Positions 30,248-40,609 of a DNA stretch of 64,000 bases are shown here, in pieces. Numbering within the stretch: position 1 is the stretch's first letter; each line of letters starts with the position of its first letter. Origin of the DNA: Terrabacter sp. Ter38. GTDB lineage: Bacteria; Actinomycetota; Actinomycetes; Actinomycetales; Dermatophilaceae. The notes beneath the pieces were generated by a model. The model was not told where the DNA came from. It saw only the letters and a list, made by a program, of their open reading frames with translations, and did not search any database. A program made the position numbers and the translations under genes. The stretch lies in contig NZ_JALJRZ010000001.1 of NCBI RefSeq assembly GCF_024519435.1, positions 496,001 to 560,000 of the forward strand, given 5' to 3'.

Positions 30248-32110
30248 TCAGGAGCCGTCGTACATCGCATCCAGCTCGGCGCGGTGCTTCTCGGTGACGG
30301 CCTTGCGGCGCAGCTTCATGCTCGGGGTGAGATCGCCCTCCTCGACGGTGAGGTCCTTGTCGAGGATGGTGAACTTCTTGATCGTCTCCCAGCGGTTGAG
30401 GCCGTCGTTGAGCTGGTCGACGTAGCGCTGGACGAGGGCGTCCGCCTGCGGCGAGGCCACCACCTCGGCGTACGTCTTGCCGTCGAGCCCGACGGTCGGG
30501 GCCCATCCGGCCACCGCGTCGGGGTCGAGCGTCACGAGCGCCGTCGCGTAGTTGTGGCCCGCACCGTGCACGAGGAACTGGCTGACGAACGGGCACAGGC
30601 CCTTGAAGCGCGCCTCGATCTCGGCCGGGGCGATGTACTTGCCGCCCGACGTCTTGAAGACGTCCTTCTTGCGGTCGGTGACGTAGAGGAAGCCGCGCTC
30701 GTCGATACGCCCGATGTCGCCGGTGTGGAACCAGCCGTCCTCGGTCAGCACCTCGGCAGTCGCCTCGGGGTTGTTGTGGTAGCCGCGCATGACGCCGGGG
30801 CCCTTGACGAGGATCTCTCCGTCCTCGTCCGCGATGCGGACCTCGGTGCCGGGCAGCGGCCAGCCCACCGAGCCGTACTGGTACGACCCGTGCTCGGGGG
30901 CGTTGACCGTCGTGCCCGATGACGTCTCGGTCAGGCCGTAGCCCTCCTGGACGAGCAGGCCGACCGACCCGAACCAGCGCGCGACGTCCGCGTTGAGCGG
31001 CGCGGACCCACTGATCATGAAACGGACCCGGCCGCCGAAACGCTCCTGGACCTTGTGCAGCACGAGCTTCGTCGCGAGCGCGTGACGGCGCTGGAGGCCC
31101 GACGAGGGCTGCTCGCCGCTGGCCTGCACGTCGCGCATCTCGCCGCCCACCTTGAGCGCCCAGTCGATGAGCTTCTTCTTGACGCCCTTCTCGCCGGCGA
31201 ACATCAGGGCGATGCGTCCGTGCGCCTTCTCGAAGATGCGCGGCGGGCCGGCCATGAAGGTCGGCTTGATGACGGCCATGTTCTCGACGATCCTGTCGAC
31301 CCGGCCGTCGACGGCGGTCGGGAAGCCGATCTGGAGCCCGGTCGCGACGAGCATCTTGCCGAACACGTGCGACAGCGGCAGCCAGAGGAACTGGAGGTCG
31401 TCCTTGGTGAAGGTGCCGATGGCATCGATGACGGCGCCCTCGTAGACGACGCTGTCCTGGACGAGGCGCACACCCTTGGGCCGTCCGGTCGTACCGGACG
31501 TGTAGATGACGACGGCGAGGGACTCGGGACCGAGCTGGTCGATGCGCGAGTCGACGAGGTCGGGCGTCGCGGCGAGCCACTCGCGGCCGCGCTCGGCCAG
31601 CTCGTCGGTGGTGATGACCCAGCCGTCGTCGCTGCCCGGCCCGGTCAGGGCGATGACCTGCCGGACGCCGGGCACCTCCGAGCGCACGTGCTGGAGCTTG
31701 GCGACCTGCTCCGCGTCCTCGGCGAAGACGATGCCGCTGCCGGAGTCGGTGAGGATGTAGGCCACGTCCTCCGCGATCGTCGTCGGGTAGACGGTCGTCG
31801 TCGCACCTCCGGCGCAGATCACGGCGAGGTCGGCGAGGATCCACTCGACGCGGGTCGTCGACGCGATGGCGACACGGTCCTCCAGCGACACCCCGAGGCT
31901 GACGAGCCCGGCAGCCCACTGCTCCACGACCTCGTGCGTCTGCCGCCACGTCAGGTAGGTGAGCTCGCTCGACCCCTCCGCGAAGTAGAGGTAGGCGGGC
32001 GCGTCGGGCGTCGCCCGGACGCGGCTGCGGAACAGCGCACCCACGCTGGGAGCGCGTCCGTCGAGGATGTTCTGGTCGACGTCCCGGTCGGCGAGGGCCT
32101 GGAGGGGCAT
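30248..32110 (-). CDS. Long-chain fatty-acid-CoA ligase (AMP-forming)
   Basis: 620 residues with the adenylate-forming signature VVIYTSGTTGRPKG (about 190), YGLTETSSGTT (about 360), GWFHTGDIG and DRKKDVFKTSGGKYIAP, ending with the catalytic-lysine region TPSMKLRRK. It resembles FadD15/long-chain acyl-CoA synthetases that activate fatty acids for breakdown or lipid synthesis. The ATG at 32110 follows a GAAGGAG ribosome site; the extra 25 residues from 32185 are discarded. A good -35 (TTGACA, minus, 32177-32182) is seen upstream but without a clear -10. Confidence 0.9.
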   Translation of the reverse strand: MPLQALADRDVDQNILDGRAPSVGALFRSRVRATPDAPAYLYFAEGSSELTYLTWRQTHEVVEQWAAGLVSLGVSLEDRVAIASTTRVEWILADLAVICAGGATTTVYPTTIAEDVAYILTDSGSGIVFAEDAEQVAKLQHVRSEVPGVRQVIALTGPGSDDGWVITTDELAERGREWLAATPDLVDSRIDQLGPESLAVVIYTSGTTGRPKGVRLVQDSVVYEGAVIDAIGTFTKDDLQFLWLPLSHVFGKMLVATGLQIGFPTAVDGRVDRIVENMAVIKPTFMAGPPRIFEKAHGRIALMFAGEKGVKKKLIDWALKVGGEMRDVQASGEQPSSGLQRRHALATKLVLHKVQERFGGRVRFMISGSAPLNADVARWFGSVGLLVQEGYGLTETSSGTTVNAPEHGSYQYGSVGWPLPGTEVRIADEDGEILVKGPGVMRGYHNNPEATAEVLTEDGWFHTGDIGRIDERGFLYVTDRKKDVFKTSGGKYIAPAEIEARFKGLCPFVSQFLVHGAGHNYATALVTLDPDAVAGWAPTVGLDGKTYAEVVASPQADALVQRYVDQLNDGLNRWETIKKFTILDKDLTVEEGDLTPSMKLRRKAVTEKHRAELDAMYDGS

Positions 32111-32255
32111 GTGGACTCCTTCGTCACTGCGGTTGCGCGTCATCGGCGTCTGCGGGCGACCGCCATGCCGGGATGATGTCAACAATCGTCGTGCCAGTCA
32201 CGCATCCGTCGGCGTCCTCGTCGAAACGTGACCCCTCGGTAACCGGACGCGGGGC

Positions 32256-33488
32256 TCAACCCAGCCGGAGGCGACCCGCGACCGGTCGCCCGCCTCGTCG
32301 CTGCGACGCGGCGGCGACGTTGCCGACGAGCCCGACGGCGATCCACGAGGCGATGAGCGAGGAGCCACCGCTCGACACGAACGGCAGGGGCAGCCCCGTG
32401 ACGGGCATGAGCCCGAGGTTCATCCCGATGTTCTCGAAGGCCTGCACCCCGAGCCAGACCGCGACGCCGATCGCGACGAGGCGGCCGAACGCGTCGGCGC
32501 GGCGGGCCACGAGGACGCACCGCACGACGATGAAGCCGATGAGCACGACGAGCCCGGCCGCCCCGAGGAAGCCGAGCTCCTCCCCCGCGACGGAGAAGAC
32601 GAAGTCGGTCTCCTGGAAGGGGATGAACCCGCCCTGCGTCTGCCGACCCTCGAAGAGCCCCTGGCCGCCGAGCCCACCCGAGCCGATGGCGATGCGTACC
32701 TGGCGGGTCTGGTAGCCGATGCCCTGCGGGTCGAGCGAGGGGTCGAGGAAGGCGCGCAGCCGGTTGCGCTGGTAGGCCGACAGGACCGGCGTCAGGAACG
32801 CCGCGGCCACGGCCGCCGTGCCGGCGACGAGGACACCGAGCGTCCACACCGCCGGGGCCCCGGCGGCCGCGATGATGACGACGGCCATGGCGACGAGCAC
32901 GAGGGCCGAGCCGAGGTCGGGCTGGGCGAGCACGAGGACCACGGGTATGCCGGCCACGACCCACGCCAGCGCCACGTCCCGGTGGCGTTGGCGCAACCCG
33001 CGCTCGGCCCGCTCCGCCAGGAGCATCGCGAGACCGATCGCGAGCGCCACCTTCATCAGCTCCGACGGCTGCAGGCTCATGCCGCCCGGCAGCCGGATCC
33101 AGGAGCGCGACCCGTTGACGGTCGACCCGAGCGGCGAGACGACCGCCGCGAGCCCGAGGACGGCGACGACGTAGACGACGGGAGCGACCGCTCGGACCAC
33201 GCGCACGTCGAGCCGCGCCACCACGGCGGCGCACGCGATGCCGACGCCCAGCGCGACGAGCTGCTTGAGCGCCGCGGTCCCGCCGGCCGACACACGAGTG
33301 GCCGACCAGACGAGGACGACGCCGACGACCGAGAGGCCGAGGGCGCCGATGAACAGTCCGAGGTCGACCCGCAGCCACGACGGGTGGGCGGGGTTCCGGG
33401 CCGCCCGCCGGACGCCGCCGGCAGGGCGCGTCGGCGGAAGGAGCGGCCCGGCTACGACGGGACGATCGCCGAGAGGATCTCGCGACAT
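32256..33488 (-). CDS. rodA: SEDS glycosyltransferase RodA
   Basis: 410 residues with about ten membrane segments. PGGMSLQPSELMKVALA, DLGSALVL, FIPFQETDFVFSVAGEELGF and LPFVSSGGSSL are conserved in the RodA/FtsW family, and FIPFQETDFVFSV favours RodA. It polymerises lipid II into glycan strands for side-wall growth with PBP2. The ATG at 33488 overlaps the end of ribF by 37 bases; a later start is possible because the first 40 residues are variable. Its location behind ribF, away from the mre/PBP2 cluster 17 kb away, is unusual. Confidence 0.9.
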   Translation of the reverse strand: MSRDPLGDRPVVAGPLLPPTRPAGGVRRAARNPAHPSWLRVDLGLFIGALGLSVVGVVLVWSATRVSAGGTAALKQLVALGVGIACAAVVARLDVRVVRAVAPVVYVVAVLGLAAVVSPLGSTVNGSRSWIRLPGGMSLQPSELMKVALAIGLAMLLAERAERGLRQRHRDVALAWVVAGIPVVLVLAQPDLGSALVLVAMAVVIIAAAGAPAVWTLGVLVAGTAAVAAAFLTPVLSAYQRNRLRAFLDPSLDPQGIGYQTRQVRIAIGSGGLGGQGLFEGRQTQGGFIPFQETDFVFSVAGEELGFLGAAGLVVLIGFIVVRCVLVARRADAFGRLVAIGVAVWLGVQAFENIGMNLGLMPVTGLPLPFVSSGGSSLIASWIAVGLVGNVAAASQRRGGRPVAGRLRLG

Positions 33489-34423
33489 CGGACCACGTCC
33501 TGGGCCATCTGCTCGACGAGGGTGTCGATCGACTCGAACTTCAGGGTGGGACGCAGGTGCGAGACGAACTCGACCGCGACGCGCTCGCCGTAGAGGTCGA
33601 GGTCGGTGCGGTCGAGGACGTAGGCCTCGACCCTGCGCTGGTGACCGTCGAACGTCGGGTTGGTGCCCACGGAGACGGCCGCCGGGAGGGTGCGGTCGGG
33701 GGCACTCTCGTCGAGGCCGAGACGGACGAGCCACCCGGCATACACCCCGTCGGCCGGTACGAGGCCCTCGTGGTCCTGCGAGAGGTTGGCCGTGGGGTAG
33801 CCGAGCTCGCGGCCCCGGTGGTCGCCGTGCACGACCGTGCCGGTGACCCGGTGCGGACGGCCGAGGATCTGGGCCGCGTGGTCGACGTTGCCGGCGAGCA
33901 GCTCGGCGCGCAGCTGCGTCGAGCTCCAGCGCGCGCCCTCGTCGGCCCCCTCGCCGATGTCGTCGAGGGCGATGACCTCGAAGCCGTGCGCGGCGCCGAG
34001 CTCACGCAGCGTGCCGACGTCGCCGGAGTTGCGCACGCCGAAGCGGGTGTCCTTGCCGACGACGACGGCGCACGCTCCGAGGGCGTCCACGAAGGTGCCG
34101 CGCACGAACTCCTCGGGCGTCTGCTGGGCGAAGTCACGGGTGAACTCGATGACGAGCACCGCGCCGACGCCCACCGACGCGAGGGCGTCGAGTCGCTGCT
34201 CGAGCGACGTGACGGCAGCCGGGGCCCGGTCGGGGTAGAGCACGGCGATCGGGTGCGGGTCGAAGGTGACGGCGACGGGAAGGGCGTCGCGGTCGGCGGC
34301 CTCGCGCACGACGCGCGTCAGGACCTCGCGGTGCCCGCGGTGCACCCCGTCGAAGTTGCCGAGGGTGACGACGGTGGGCCCGAGGTCGGCCGGGATGTCG
34401 TCGAGTCCGTACCAGCGCTGCAC
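33452..34423 (-). CDS. ribF: Bifunctional riboflavin kinase/FAD synthetase
   Basis: 323 residues. The adenylyltransferase domain opens with VTLGNFDGVHRGHREVL, and the C-terminal kinase domain has GYPTANL and VEAYVLD. It converts riboflavin to FMN and then FAD. The GTG at 34423 (VQRWYGLDDIP) matches the usual N-terminus; the longer frame above is shadow of truB. It follows truB by 56 bases in the conserved rbfA-truB-ribF order. It supplies flavin to several products in this window, including ApbE substrates and FAD enzymes. Confidence 0.94.
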   Translation of the reverse strand: MQRWYGLDDIPADLGPTVVTLGNFDGVHRGHREVLTRVVREAADRDALPVAVTFDPHPIAVLYPDRAPAAVTSLEQRLDALASVGVGAVLVIEFTRDFAQQTPEEFVRGTFVDALGACAVVVGKDTRFGVRNSGDVGTLRELGAAHGFEVIALDDIGEGADEGARWSSTQLRAELLAGNVDHAAQILGRPHRVTGTVVHGDHRGRELGYPTANLSQDHEGLVPADGVYAGWLVRLGLDESAPDRTLPAAVSVGTNPTFDGHQRRVEAYVLDRTDLDLYGERVAVEFVSHLRPTLKFESIDTLVEQMAQDVVRCREILSAIVPS

Positions 34424-34479
34424 GGCGACCACTGTAGTGGCCCCGTCGGAGCGGCCGTCCGAGGGCTCGGGCACGAGGC

Positions 34480-35430
34480 TCAGGCCCCCGCCCCTGAGCC
34501 GGCGAAGACCACCTTGGCCCGGGCGGTCGGACGCGTCTCGTCGAGCACGGCGACGAGTCGCCCGTCGGGGTCGATGGCGGCCACGGCGTCGGAGCCGTCC
34601 ACCGCGCTCCGGATGCGCTGGCCGTAGCCGAGGGCGAGTGCCTCCTCGGCCGTCACGTCGTGGACGGGCAGCTGCGCCCGTGCCGCCTCGGCGATGGGGA
34701 GCAGGGGTATGCCGTCCGGTCCGTCGGCCTCCGAGATGGCCGTGAGGTCGTCGAGTGAGACCGCGCCGTCGAGCGCGAAGCGGCCGACCCGCGTACGCCG
34801 GAGCGCCGTCAGGTGGCCGCCGACGCCGAGCGCCTCGCCGAGGTCGCGGGCGAGCGCGCGGACGTAGGTGCCGGACGACACGTCGACCTCGACCTCGACG
34901 TCGACGACGTCGATCGGGGGGCCGACCTCGACCGTCGCCGTGCCGGGGCGCACCGAGAGCACGTCGAAACGGCTCACCGTGACCGGGCGTGCCGGCAGGT
35001 CGACCGAGTCGCCCTGCCGGACGCGCGTGTAGCTGCGTACGCCCTTGACCTTGATGGCGCTGACCGAGCTCGGCACCTGCTGGATGTCGCCCGTCAGGGC
35101 CGCGACGGCCGCGGGCAGCGCCGTCTCGAGGGCGGGCACGTCGTCGACCCCGAGCGCCTGGGTCGTCTCGCCCTCGGCGTCGTCGGTGAGGGTCGCCATC
35201 CCGAGACGGATCGTGGCGGCATACGACTTGTCGCAGCCGACGAGGAAGGTCAGCAGCTTCGTGCCGCGCTCGACGCCGAGCACGAGGACACCGGTCGCCA
35301 TGGGGTCGAGCGTGCCGGCGTGGCCGACCCGGCGCGTGCCGCAGAGGCGACGGGCGCGCGCGACGACGTCGTGGCTCGTCCATCCGGCCGGCTTGTCGAC
35401 GACGAGCAGGCCACCCGAACGGTCGGTCAT
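34480..35430 (-). CDS. truB: tRNA pseudouridine(55) synthase
   Basis: 316 residues. KPAGWTSHDVV, then RVGHAGTLDPMATG with the catalytic aspartate, SYAATIRLG and SGTYVRALARDLG are the conserved TruB segments. A C-terminal PUA-like part follows. It isomerises U55 in the T-loop of tRNAs. It overlaps rbfA by four bases (ATGA), so the two are translated together. Confidence 0.96.
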   Translation of the reverse strand: MTDRSGGLLVVDKPAGWTSHDVVARARRLCGTRRVGHAGTLDPMATGVLVLGVERGTKLLTFLVGCDKSYAATIRLGMATLTDDAEGETTQALGVDDVPALETALPAAVAALTGDIQQVPSSVSAIKVKGVRSYTRVRQGDSVDLPARPVTVSRFDVLSVRPGTATVEVGPPIDVVDVEVEVDVSSGTYVRALARDLGEALGVGGHLTALRRTRVGRFALDGAVSLDDLTAISEADGPDGIPLLPIAEAARAQLPVHDVTAEEALALGYGQRIRSAVDGSDAVAAIDPDGRLVAVLDETRPTARAKVVFAGSGAGA

Positions 35431-35915
35431 CGGGCGTCGACGTCCGCGTCCACCTCGGCGTCCACGTCGTCGCTGTCCTCGTCGTCCGCCGAGCGGTCGA
35501 CCGGCTTGCGGTAGGGGTCGGGATCGCCGGCGGGCTTGGCGTTGGCCGCGGCGCGGGCCAGCTCCTCGTCCCGGGCCCGGGTCTGGGCCACGAGGTCCTC
35601 GAGGTGGGCAGCGCCCTCGGGCAGCGCGTCGGCGATGAACTCGATGGACGGCGTCAGACGGATCCCGATGCCCTTGCCGACGGCCGATCGGATGCGGCCC
35701 TTGTTGGCCTCGAGCACCTCGGCCGTGGCCTGGCGGTCCTCGTTGCTGCCGAAGACGGTGTAGAAGACGGAGGCCTGCTGGAGATCACCGGTGACGCGAG
35801 CGTCGGTGATGGTGACGAAACCGAGGCGCTCGTCCTTGAGCCGGAACTCGAGGTACTCGGCGACGATGACCTTGATCCGGTCGGCGATCTTGCGGGCGCG
35901 GGCGGGGTCAGCCAT
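35427..35915 (-). CDS. rbfA: 30S ribosome-binding factor A
   Basis: 162 residues. The RbfA KH-like domain covers about residues 1-120 (KIADRIKVIVAEYLE, RLGFVTITDARVTGDLQ). The remaining 40 residues are acidic (DDEDSDDVDAEVDADVD) and are probably disordered. RbfA assists late maturation of the small subunit. It lies between infB and truB as in most bacteria, separated from infB by a terminator-like hairpin. Confidence 0.95.
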   Translation of the reverse strand: MADPARARKIADRIKVIVAEYLEFRLKDERLGFVTITDARVTGDLQQASVFYTVFGSNEDRQATAEVLEANKGRIRSAVGKGIGIRLTPSIEFIADALPEGAAHLEDLVAQTRARDEELARAAANAKPAGDPDPYRKPVDRSADDEDSDDVDAEVDADVDAR

Positions 35916-36051
35916 GACTACCTCTTTCGTGTGCTGTGCGGTCGGGCCGTGACAGCCGGGCCGACGTGGTGTTCACCCTAGTAGCGGGCCGGGGGCCCCG
36001 CGCATTCCCACCCGGGCGTCCGGGGAGCGGGTGTGGACCGCCGCGGACGGC

Positions 36052-36085
36052 GACGGCGCCGACCCCCGTGGGGGCCGGCGCCGTC
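36052..36085 (-). terminator. Hairpin between infB and rbfA
   Basis: GACGGCGCCG + CCCC pairs with GGGG + CGGCGCCGTC, with a single mismatch, 14 bases after the infB stop. It may partly uncouple rbfA-truB-ribF-rodA from the nusA-infB unit. The rest of the 183-base gap shows no gene. Confidence 0.7.
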
Positions 36086-36098
36086 GGACCGGTCGAGC

Positions 36099-39032
36099 TC
36101 AGGCGCGCGGCTTCTCGCGCATCTCGAACGTCTCGATGACGTCGTCGATCTCGATGTTGTTGAAGTTGCCGAGGTTGATACCGCACTCGAAGCCCTCGCG
36201 GACCTCGGTGACGTCGTCCTTGAAGCGACGCAGACCGGTGATCTCGATGCCCTCGCCGATGACGGTGCCGTCGCGGATGATCCGCGCACGGGTCCCGCGC
36301 TTGATCTCGCCGGAGCGCACGAGCGAACCCGCGACGTTGCCGAACTTGCTCGACTTGAAGACCTCGCGGACCTCGGCCGTGCCCAGCTGGACCTCTTCGT
36401 ACTCCGGCTTGAGCATGCCCTTGAGCGCTGCCTCGACGTCGTCGATCGCCTGGTAGATGACCGAGTAGAAGCGCATGTCGACGCCCTCCCGGTCGGCCAG
36501 CTCGGCGACCCGCTCCGCGGGGCGGACGTTGAAGCCGATGATGATCGCGTTGTCGACCGTCGCGAGGTTGACGTCGTTCTGCGTGATCGCACCGACACCG
36601 CGGTGGATGATCCGCAGGTCGACCTCGTCGCCCACGTCGATCTTGAGCAGTGCGTCCTCGAGCGCCTCGACCGAACCCGACACGTCACCCTTGAGGATGA
36701 GGTTGAGGGTGTCGACCTTGCCCGCGGCGAGAGCCTCGTTGAGGTCCTCGAGCGAGATGCGCTTGCGGCGCTTGGCGAGGCTCGCCGCACGCGACGCGGC
36801 CTCACGACGCTCGGCGATCTGGCGCGCCGTGCGGTCGTCAGGTGCCACGAGGAACGTGTCACCGGCGCCGGGCACCGACGTCAGACCGAGCACCATGACC
36901 GGACGCGAGGGACCGGCCTGCTCGACGTTGTTGCCGTGCTCGTCGAGCATGGCACGCACGCGGCCGTGACCGCTGCCGGCCACGATCGAGTCACCGACGC
37001 TGAGGGTTCCCGACTGGACGAGGACGGTCGCGACCGGACCGCGCCCCTTGTCGAGGTGCGCCTCGATGGCGACACCACGGGCGTCCTTGTCGGGGTTGGC
37101 GCGCAGGTCGAGAGCCGCGTCGGCGGTGAGCAGGACGGCCTCGAGGAGCCCGTCGATGTTCGTGCCGTTCTTGGCCGAGACGTCGACGAACATCGTGTCG
37201 CCGCCGTACTCCTCGGCGATGAGGTTGTACTCGGTCAGCTGCTGACGGATCTTGGCCGGGTTGGCGTCCGGCTTGTCGACCTTGTTGACGGCCACGACGA
37301 TCGGCACGTTGGCCGCCTGGGCGTGGTTGAGTGCCTCGATGGTCTGCGGCATGACGCCGTCGTCGGCGGCCACGACGAGGATCGCGATGTCCGTCACCGA
37401 CGCACCACGGGCACGCATGGCCGTGAAGGCCTCGTGACCGGGGGTGTCGATGAACGTGATGGCACGCTTCTCGCCCTCGTGCGTCGTGGCGACCTGGTAG
37501 GCACCGATGTGCTGGGTGATGCCACCGGCCTCGCCCTCGGCGACCTCCTCGGAGCGGATCGCGTCGAGGAGCTTCGTCTTTCCGTGGTCGACGTGGCCCA
37601 TGACGGTCACGACCGGTGGACGCGCCTCGAGGTCCTCGTCCTCCTCCGCCTCGAGCTCGGCGTCGAGGTCGATGTTGAACGAGCCGAGCAGCTCACGCTC
37701 CTCGTCCTCGGGCGACACGACCTCGATCTCGTAGCCGAGCTCGGCGCCGAGCACCTTGAAGGTCTCCTCGTCGAGGGACTGCGTGGCCGTGGCCATCTCG
37801 CCGAGGTGGAACAGCACGGTGACGAGCGACGCCGGGTTGGCGTTGATCTTGTCGGCGAAGTCGGTCAGCGAGGCACCACGACGAACGCGGATGGTCGTCT
37901 TGCCGTCGCCACGGGGGACGCTGACGCCACCCAGGCTCGGCGCCTGCATCTGCTCGAACTCCTGGCGCTTCGCGCGCTTGGACTTGCGGCCTCGGACCGG
38001 ACGACCGCCGCCGCGCCCGAAGGCACCAGCCGTCGAGCCACGACCGCCACCGCCACCGCGGGGACCGCCGAAGCCACCGGGGCGACCGCCGCCGGGGGCC
38101 CCGCCGGGGCCACCACCGAAGCCACCACGGCCACCGGCGCCACCGGGGCCGCCACGGCCGGGGCCGCCTGCCGGGCGCTGGCCCGGCCGACCGACGGTGC
38201 TGCGCTCGGGCATCATGCCCGGGCTGGGACGCGGACCACCGGGACGCGGGGCTCCACCGGGAGCACCGGGACGACCGCCTGCGGCAGGAGCCCCGGGGCG
38301 CGGGGCGCCACCGGGAGCACCCGGACGCTGGCCCCCCTGACCGCCCTGACCGCCCTGACCGCCCTGGCGCTGCTGCGGACGCGGCATGCCCTGGCTGGGG
38401 CTGAACGGGTTGTTGCCCGGACGCGGCGCGGTGTCGCCACCGGGACGCGGGGCACGGGACTGACCCATGCCCTGGCTCGGGGCGAACGGGTTGTTGCCCG
38501 GACGCGGCTGCCCCGGACGGGGAGCCGGACGCGGGGAGGCCGGGACGCCGGAGGTCTGCTGACCACCGTCACGGCTGGACTGCACCCGAGCCGGAGCCGA
38601 CGCCGCAGGAGCGGCGGGCGCCGGAGCAGCCGGGGCCGGAGCCTTCGGTGCCGGAGCGGAGGGCGCGGGGGCTGCCTTGGCGGGGGCCGGAGCGGCTTCG
38701 CGGGCGGCAGGTGCTGCGGGAGCAGCCGGGGCCGGAGCCGCCGGTGCTGCGGCTGCGGGAGCGGCCGGCGCGGGGGCCGACGGCGCCGGAGCAGCCTTCT
38801 GGGGCGCGGCGGGAGCCGCGCTCGTGGCGGCGGCCTTGGGGGCCGCCGGCTTCGTGTCGCCGCTGGACGAGCCTTCCCGGGGGAAGGTCTCGATGATCTT
38901 GCGGACGACGGGGGGCTCGATGGTCGACGATGCCGACCGGACGAACTCTCCCTGGCTCTTCAAGTGTGCGAGCAGTGTCTTGCTCTCGACTCCGAGCTCC
39001 TTTGCGAGCTCGTAGACCCGGACCTTAGCCAC
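36099..39032 (-). CDS. infB: Translation initiation factor IF-2
   Basis: 977 residues. An N-terminal IF2N domain ([20 protein letters not shown]) is followed by a long linker of Ala/Pro and Gly/Arg/Pro-rich low-complexity sequence (about 60-370), as in other actinobacterial IF-2. The GTP-binding domain has [20 protein letters not shown] and NKVDKP, and the C-terminal domains bind fMet-tRNA. GTG start at 39032 with AGGAGAG upstream. It places initiator tRNA on the 30S subunit. Confidence 0.97.
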   Translation of the reverse strand: MAKVRVYELAKELGVESKTLLAHLKSQGEFVRSASSTIEPPVVRKIIETFPREGSSSGDTKPAAPKAAATSAAPAAPQKAAPAPSAPAPAAPAAAAPAAPAPAAPAAPAAREAAPAPAKAAPAPSAPAPKAPAPAAPAPAAPAASAPARVQSSRDGGQQTSGVPASPRPAPRPGQPRPGNNPFAPSQGMGQSRAPRPGGDTAPRPGNNPFSPSQGMPRPQQRQGGQGGQGGQGGQRPGAPGGAPRPGAPAAGGRPGAPGGAPRPGGPRPSPGMMPERSTVGRPGQRPAGGPGRGGPGGAGGRGGFGGGPGGAPGGGRPGGFGGPRGGGGGRGSTAGAFGRGGGRPVRGRKSKRAKRQEFEQMQAPSLGGVSVPRGDGKTTIRVRRGASLTDFADKINANPASLVTVLFHLGEMATATQSLDEETFKVLGAELGYEIEVVSPEDEERELLGSFNIDLDAELEAEEDEDLEARPPVVTVMGHVDHGKTKLLDAIRSEEVAEGEAGGITQHIGAYQVATTHEGEKRAITFIDTPGHEAFTAMRARGASVTDIAILVVAADDGVMPQTIEALNHAQAANVPIVVAVNKVDKPDANPAKIRQQLTEYNLIAEEYGGDTMFVDVSAKNGTNIDGLLEAVLLTADAALDLRANPDKDARGVAIEAHLDKGRGPVATVLVQSGTLSVGDSIVAGSGHGRVRAMLDEHGNNVEQAGPSRPVMVLGLTSVPGAGDTFLVAPDDRTARQIAERREAASRAASLAKRRKRISLEDLNEALAAGKVDTLNLILKGDVSGSVEALEDALLKIDVGDEVDLRIIHRGVGAITQNDVNLATVDNAIIIGFNVRPAERVAELADREGVDMRFYSVIYQAIDDVEAALKGMLKPEYEEVQLGTAEVREVFKSSKFGNVAGSLVRSGEIKRGTRARIIRDGTVIGEGIEITGLRRFKDDVTEVREGFECGINLGNFNNIEIDDVIETFEMREKPRA

Positions 39033-39124
39033 ATCTCTCCTGTTCCTGGTCCGGCCTGAACAGGAAGTGGCCGAACCGTGGGTTATTGCTGGGGCTTGCT
39101 CATCGCTGAGTACTCATCGGGTGC

Positions 39125-39511
39125 TCATAGCGTTTTCAACCCGCCTTGGTTCGTTGACTGATCTCTGACTGATCGGTGCGACCCGTGTGGGGCACCGGAG
39201 CGTTGCTGCGTGTCCTGGACTCCGAGATGTCGTGCCACCGCGCTGACGTCGAGGGCGACCTGCAGGCGCAGGGCACGTCCGAACGCCTTGCGGCGCACTG
39301 CCAGCTCGAAACAGTCGGGCGTCGGGTGCAGCCATGCACCACGTCCCGGCATCCGGTGTCTCGGGTCGGGACGGAGCGTGACCGGGGAGGTGTCCCCGGG
39401 GTCTCCGTCCGTCGCCGCGACCACTCGCAGCAGGGCCGACCAGCTATCCATTCCTCGACATCCCACACAGGTGCGGGACGGCTCAGCACGGAGTCCAGTC
39501 CGGTCGGCCAC
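39125..39511 (-). CDS. ylxR: YlxR-family RNA-binding protein
   Basis: 128 residues from a GTG. The N-terminal [19 protein letters not shown] and the central [26 protein letters not shown] are the YlxR (DUF448) hallmarks. Members sit between nusA and infB and are thought to bind RNA or nucleoids; some influence RNase P. The C-terminal 30 residues are variable. It follows nusA by 54 bases and precedes infB by 92 bases. Confidence 0.88.
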   Translation of the reverse strand: MADRTGLRAEPSRTCVGCRGMDSWSALLRVVAATDGDPGDTSPVTLRPDPRHRMPGRGAWLHPTPDCFELAVRRKAFGRALRLQVALDVSAVARHLGVQDTQQRSGAPHGSHRSVRDQSTNQGGLKTL

Positions 39512-39565
39512 AGGTAAGTCTACCGCGCCGCAGCGCGAGACCGCGCATCGGGGAGCGAGCCGGCC

Positions 39566-40609
39566 TCAGGGGCTGTCGGTCGTCCCGTGCTTCGCGGCGG
39601 AGTCGGCCGCCTCGGTGTCGGGACGGATGTCGATGCGCCATCCGGTGAGCTTGGCTGCGAGGCGGGCGTTCTGGCCCTCCTTGCCGATCGCGAGGCTCAG
39701 CTGGTAGTCGGGCACGACGACACGCGCGGCGCGGGCCGTGGCGTCGACGATCTCGACGGACTGCACCCGGGCGGGCGACAGGGCGGCCGCGACGAAGGTA
39801 GCTGGGTCGTCGGCGTAGTCGACGATGTCGATCTTCTCGCCGCGCAGCTCGGTCATGACGGCACGGACTCGGGCACCCATCGGGCCGATGCACGCGCCCT
39901 TGGCGTTGACGCCGGCAACCCGGCTGTGGACTGCGATCTTCGTGCGGTGACCGGCCTCGCGGGCCAGAGCGGCGATCTCGACGGTGCCGTCGGCGATCTC
40001 GGGCACCTCGAACTTGAAGAGCGTGCGCACGAGGTTGGGGTGGGTGCGGCTCAGACCCACCTGGGGGCCCTTGGGCCCGCGCTTGACGCTGACGACGAAG
40101 CAGCGCAGGCGCTCGCCGTGGACGTAGCGCTCGCCCGGCACCTGCTCGGCCAGCGGCAGGATGCCCTCGACCGTGCCGAAGTCGACGAGGACGTTCCGGG
40201 GGTCCTGGCTCTGCTGGATGATGCCGGAGATGACGTCACCCTCGCGGCCCTTGAAGTCGCCGAGGATCGCCTCGTCCTCGAGGTCGCGCAGTCGCTGGAC
40301 GATGACCTGCCGCGCCGTCGATGCAGCGATGCGGCCGAACCCGACCGGGGTGTCGTCGAACTCGGTTCCGGGCTCGCCACGCTGCGGACGTTCACCCTCC
40401 TCCGCGGCCGGAAGCAGGTCGCCCTCCTCACGGGCCCAGACGATGACGTGGCCGGTCTTGCGGTCCAGCTCGACCCGCGCGATGCGCTGGCTGCCGTCGG
40501 TGCGGTGGTAGGCGACGAGGAGCGCCTGCTCGATGGCGGGGATGAGCACGTCGAGGCTGATGTCGCGCTCACGTTCCAGGGCGCGCAGGGCTGCGAGGTC
40601 GATGTCCAT
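39566..40609 (-). CDS. nusA: Transcription termination/antitermination factor NusA
   Basis: 347 residues. An N-terminal polymerase-binding domain ([20 protein letters not shown]), an S1 domain and two KH domains ([38 protein letters not shown]) are present. The C-terminal acidic repeats of E. coli NusA are absent, as is usual in actinobacteria. The ATG at 40609 overlaps the rimP stop (ATGA). It modulates pausing, termination and rRNA antitermination. Confidence 0.96.
   Translation of the reverse strand: MDIDLAALRALERERDISLDVLIPAIEQALLVAYHRTDGSQRIARVELDRKTGHVIVWAREEGDLLPAAEEGERPQRGEPGTEFDDTPVGFGRIAASTARQVIVQRLRDLEDEAILGDFKGREGDVISGIIQQSQDPRNVLVDFGTVEGILPLAEQVPGERYVHGERLRCFVVSVKRGPKGPQVGLSRTHPNLVRTLFKFEVPEIADGTVEIAALAREAGHRTKIAVHSRVAGVNAKGACIGPMGARVRAVMTELRGEKIDIVDYADDPATFVAAALSPARVQSVEIVDATARAARVVVPDYQLSLAIGKEGQNARLAAKLTGWRIDIRPDTEAADSAAKHGTTDSP

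Noticed and set aside
32170-32190. TTGACA on the minus strand as a promoter of the acyl-CoA ligase
   Set aside because: No -10 at acceptable distance, so it is not listed as a promoter.
37865-38872. Repetitive GC-rich tract that looks like a repeat array or CRISPR
   Set aside because: It is the coding sequence of the IF-2 Gly/Arg/Pro/Ala linker, with no regular repeat-spacer pattern.
36033-39059. A 1008-codon plus-strand frame opposite infB
   Set aside because: Antisense of IF-2, including a Thr/Ala-rich run that mirrors its low-complexity linker.
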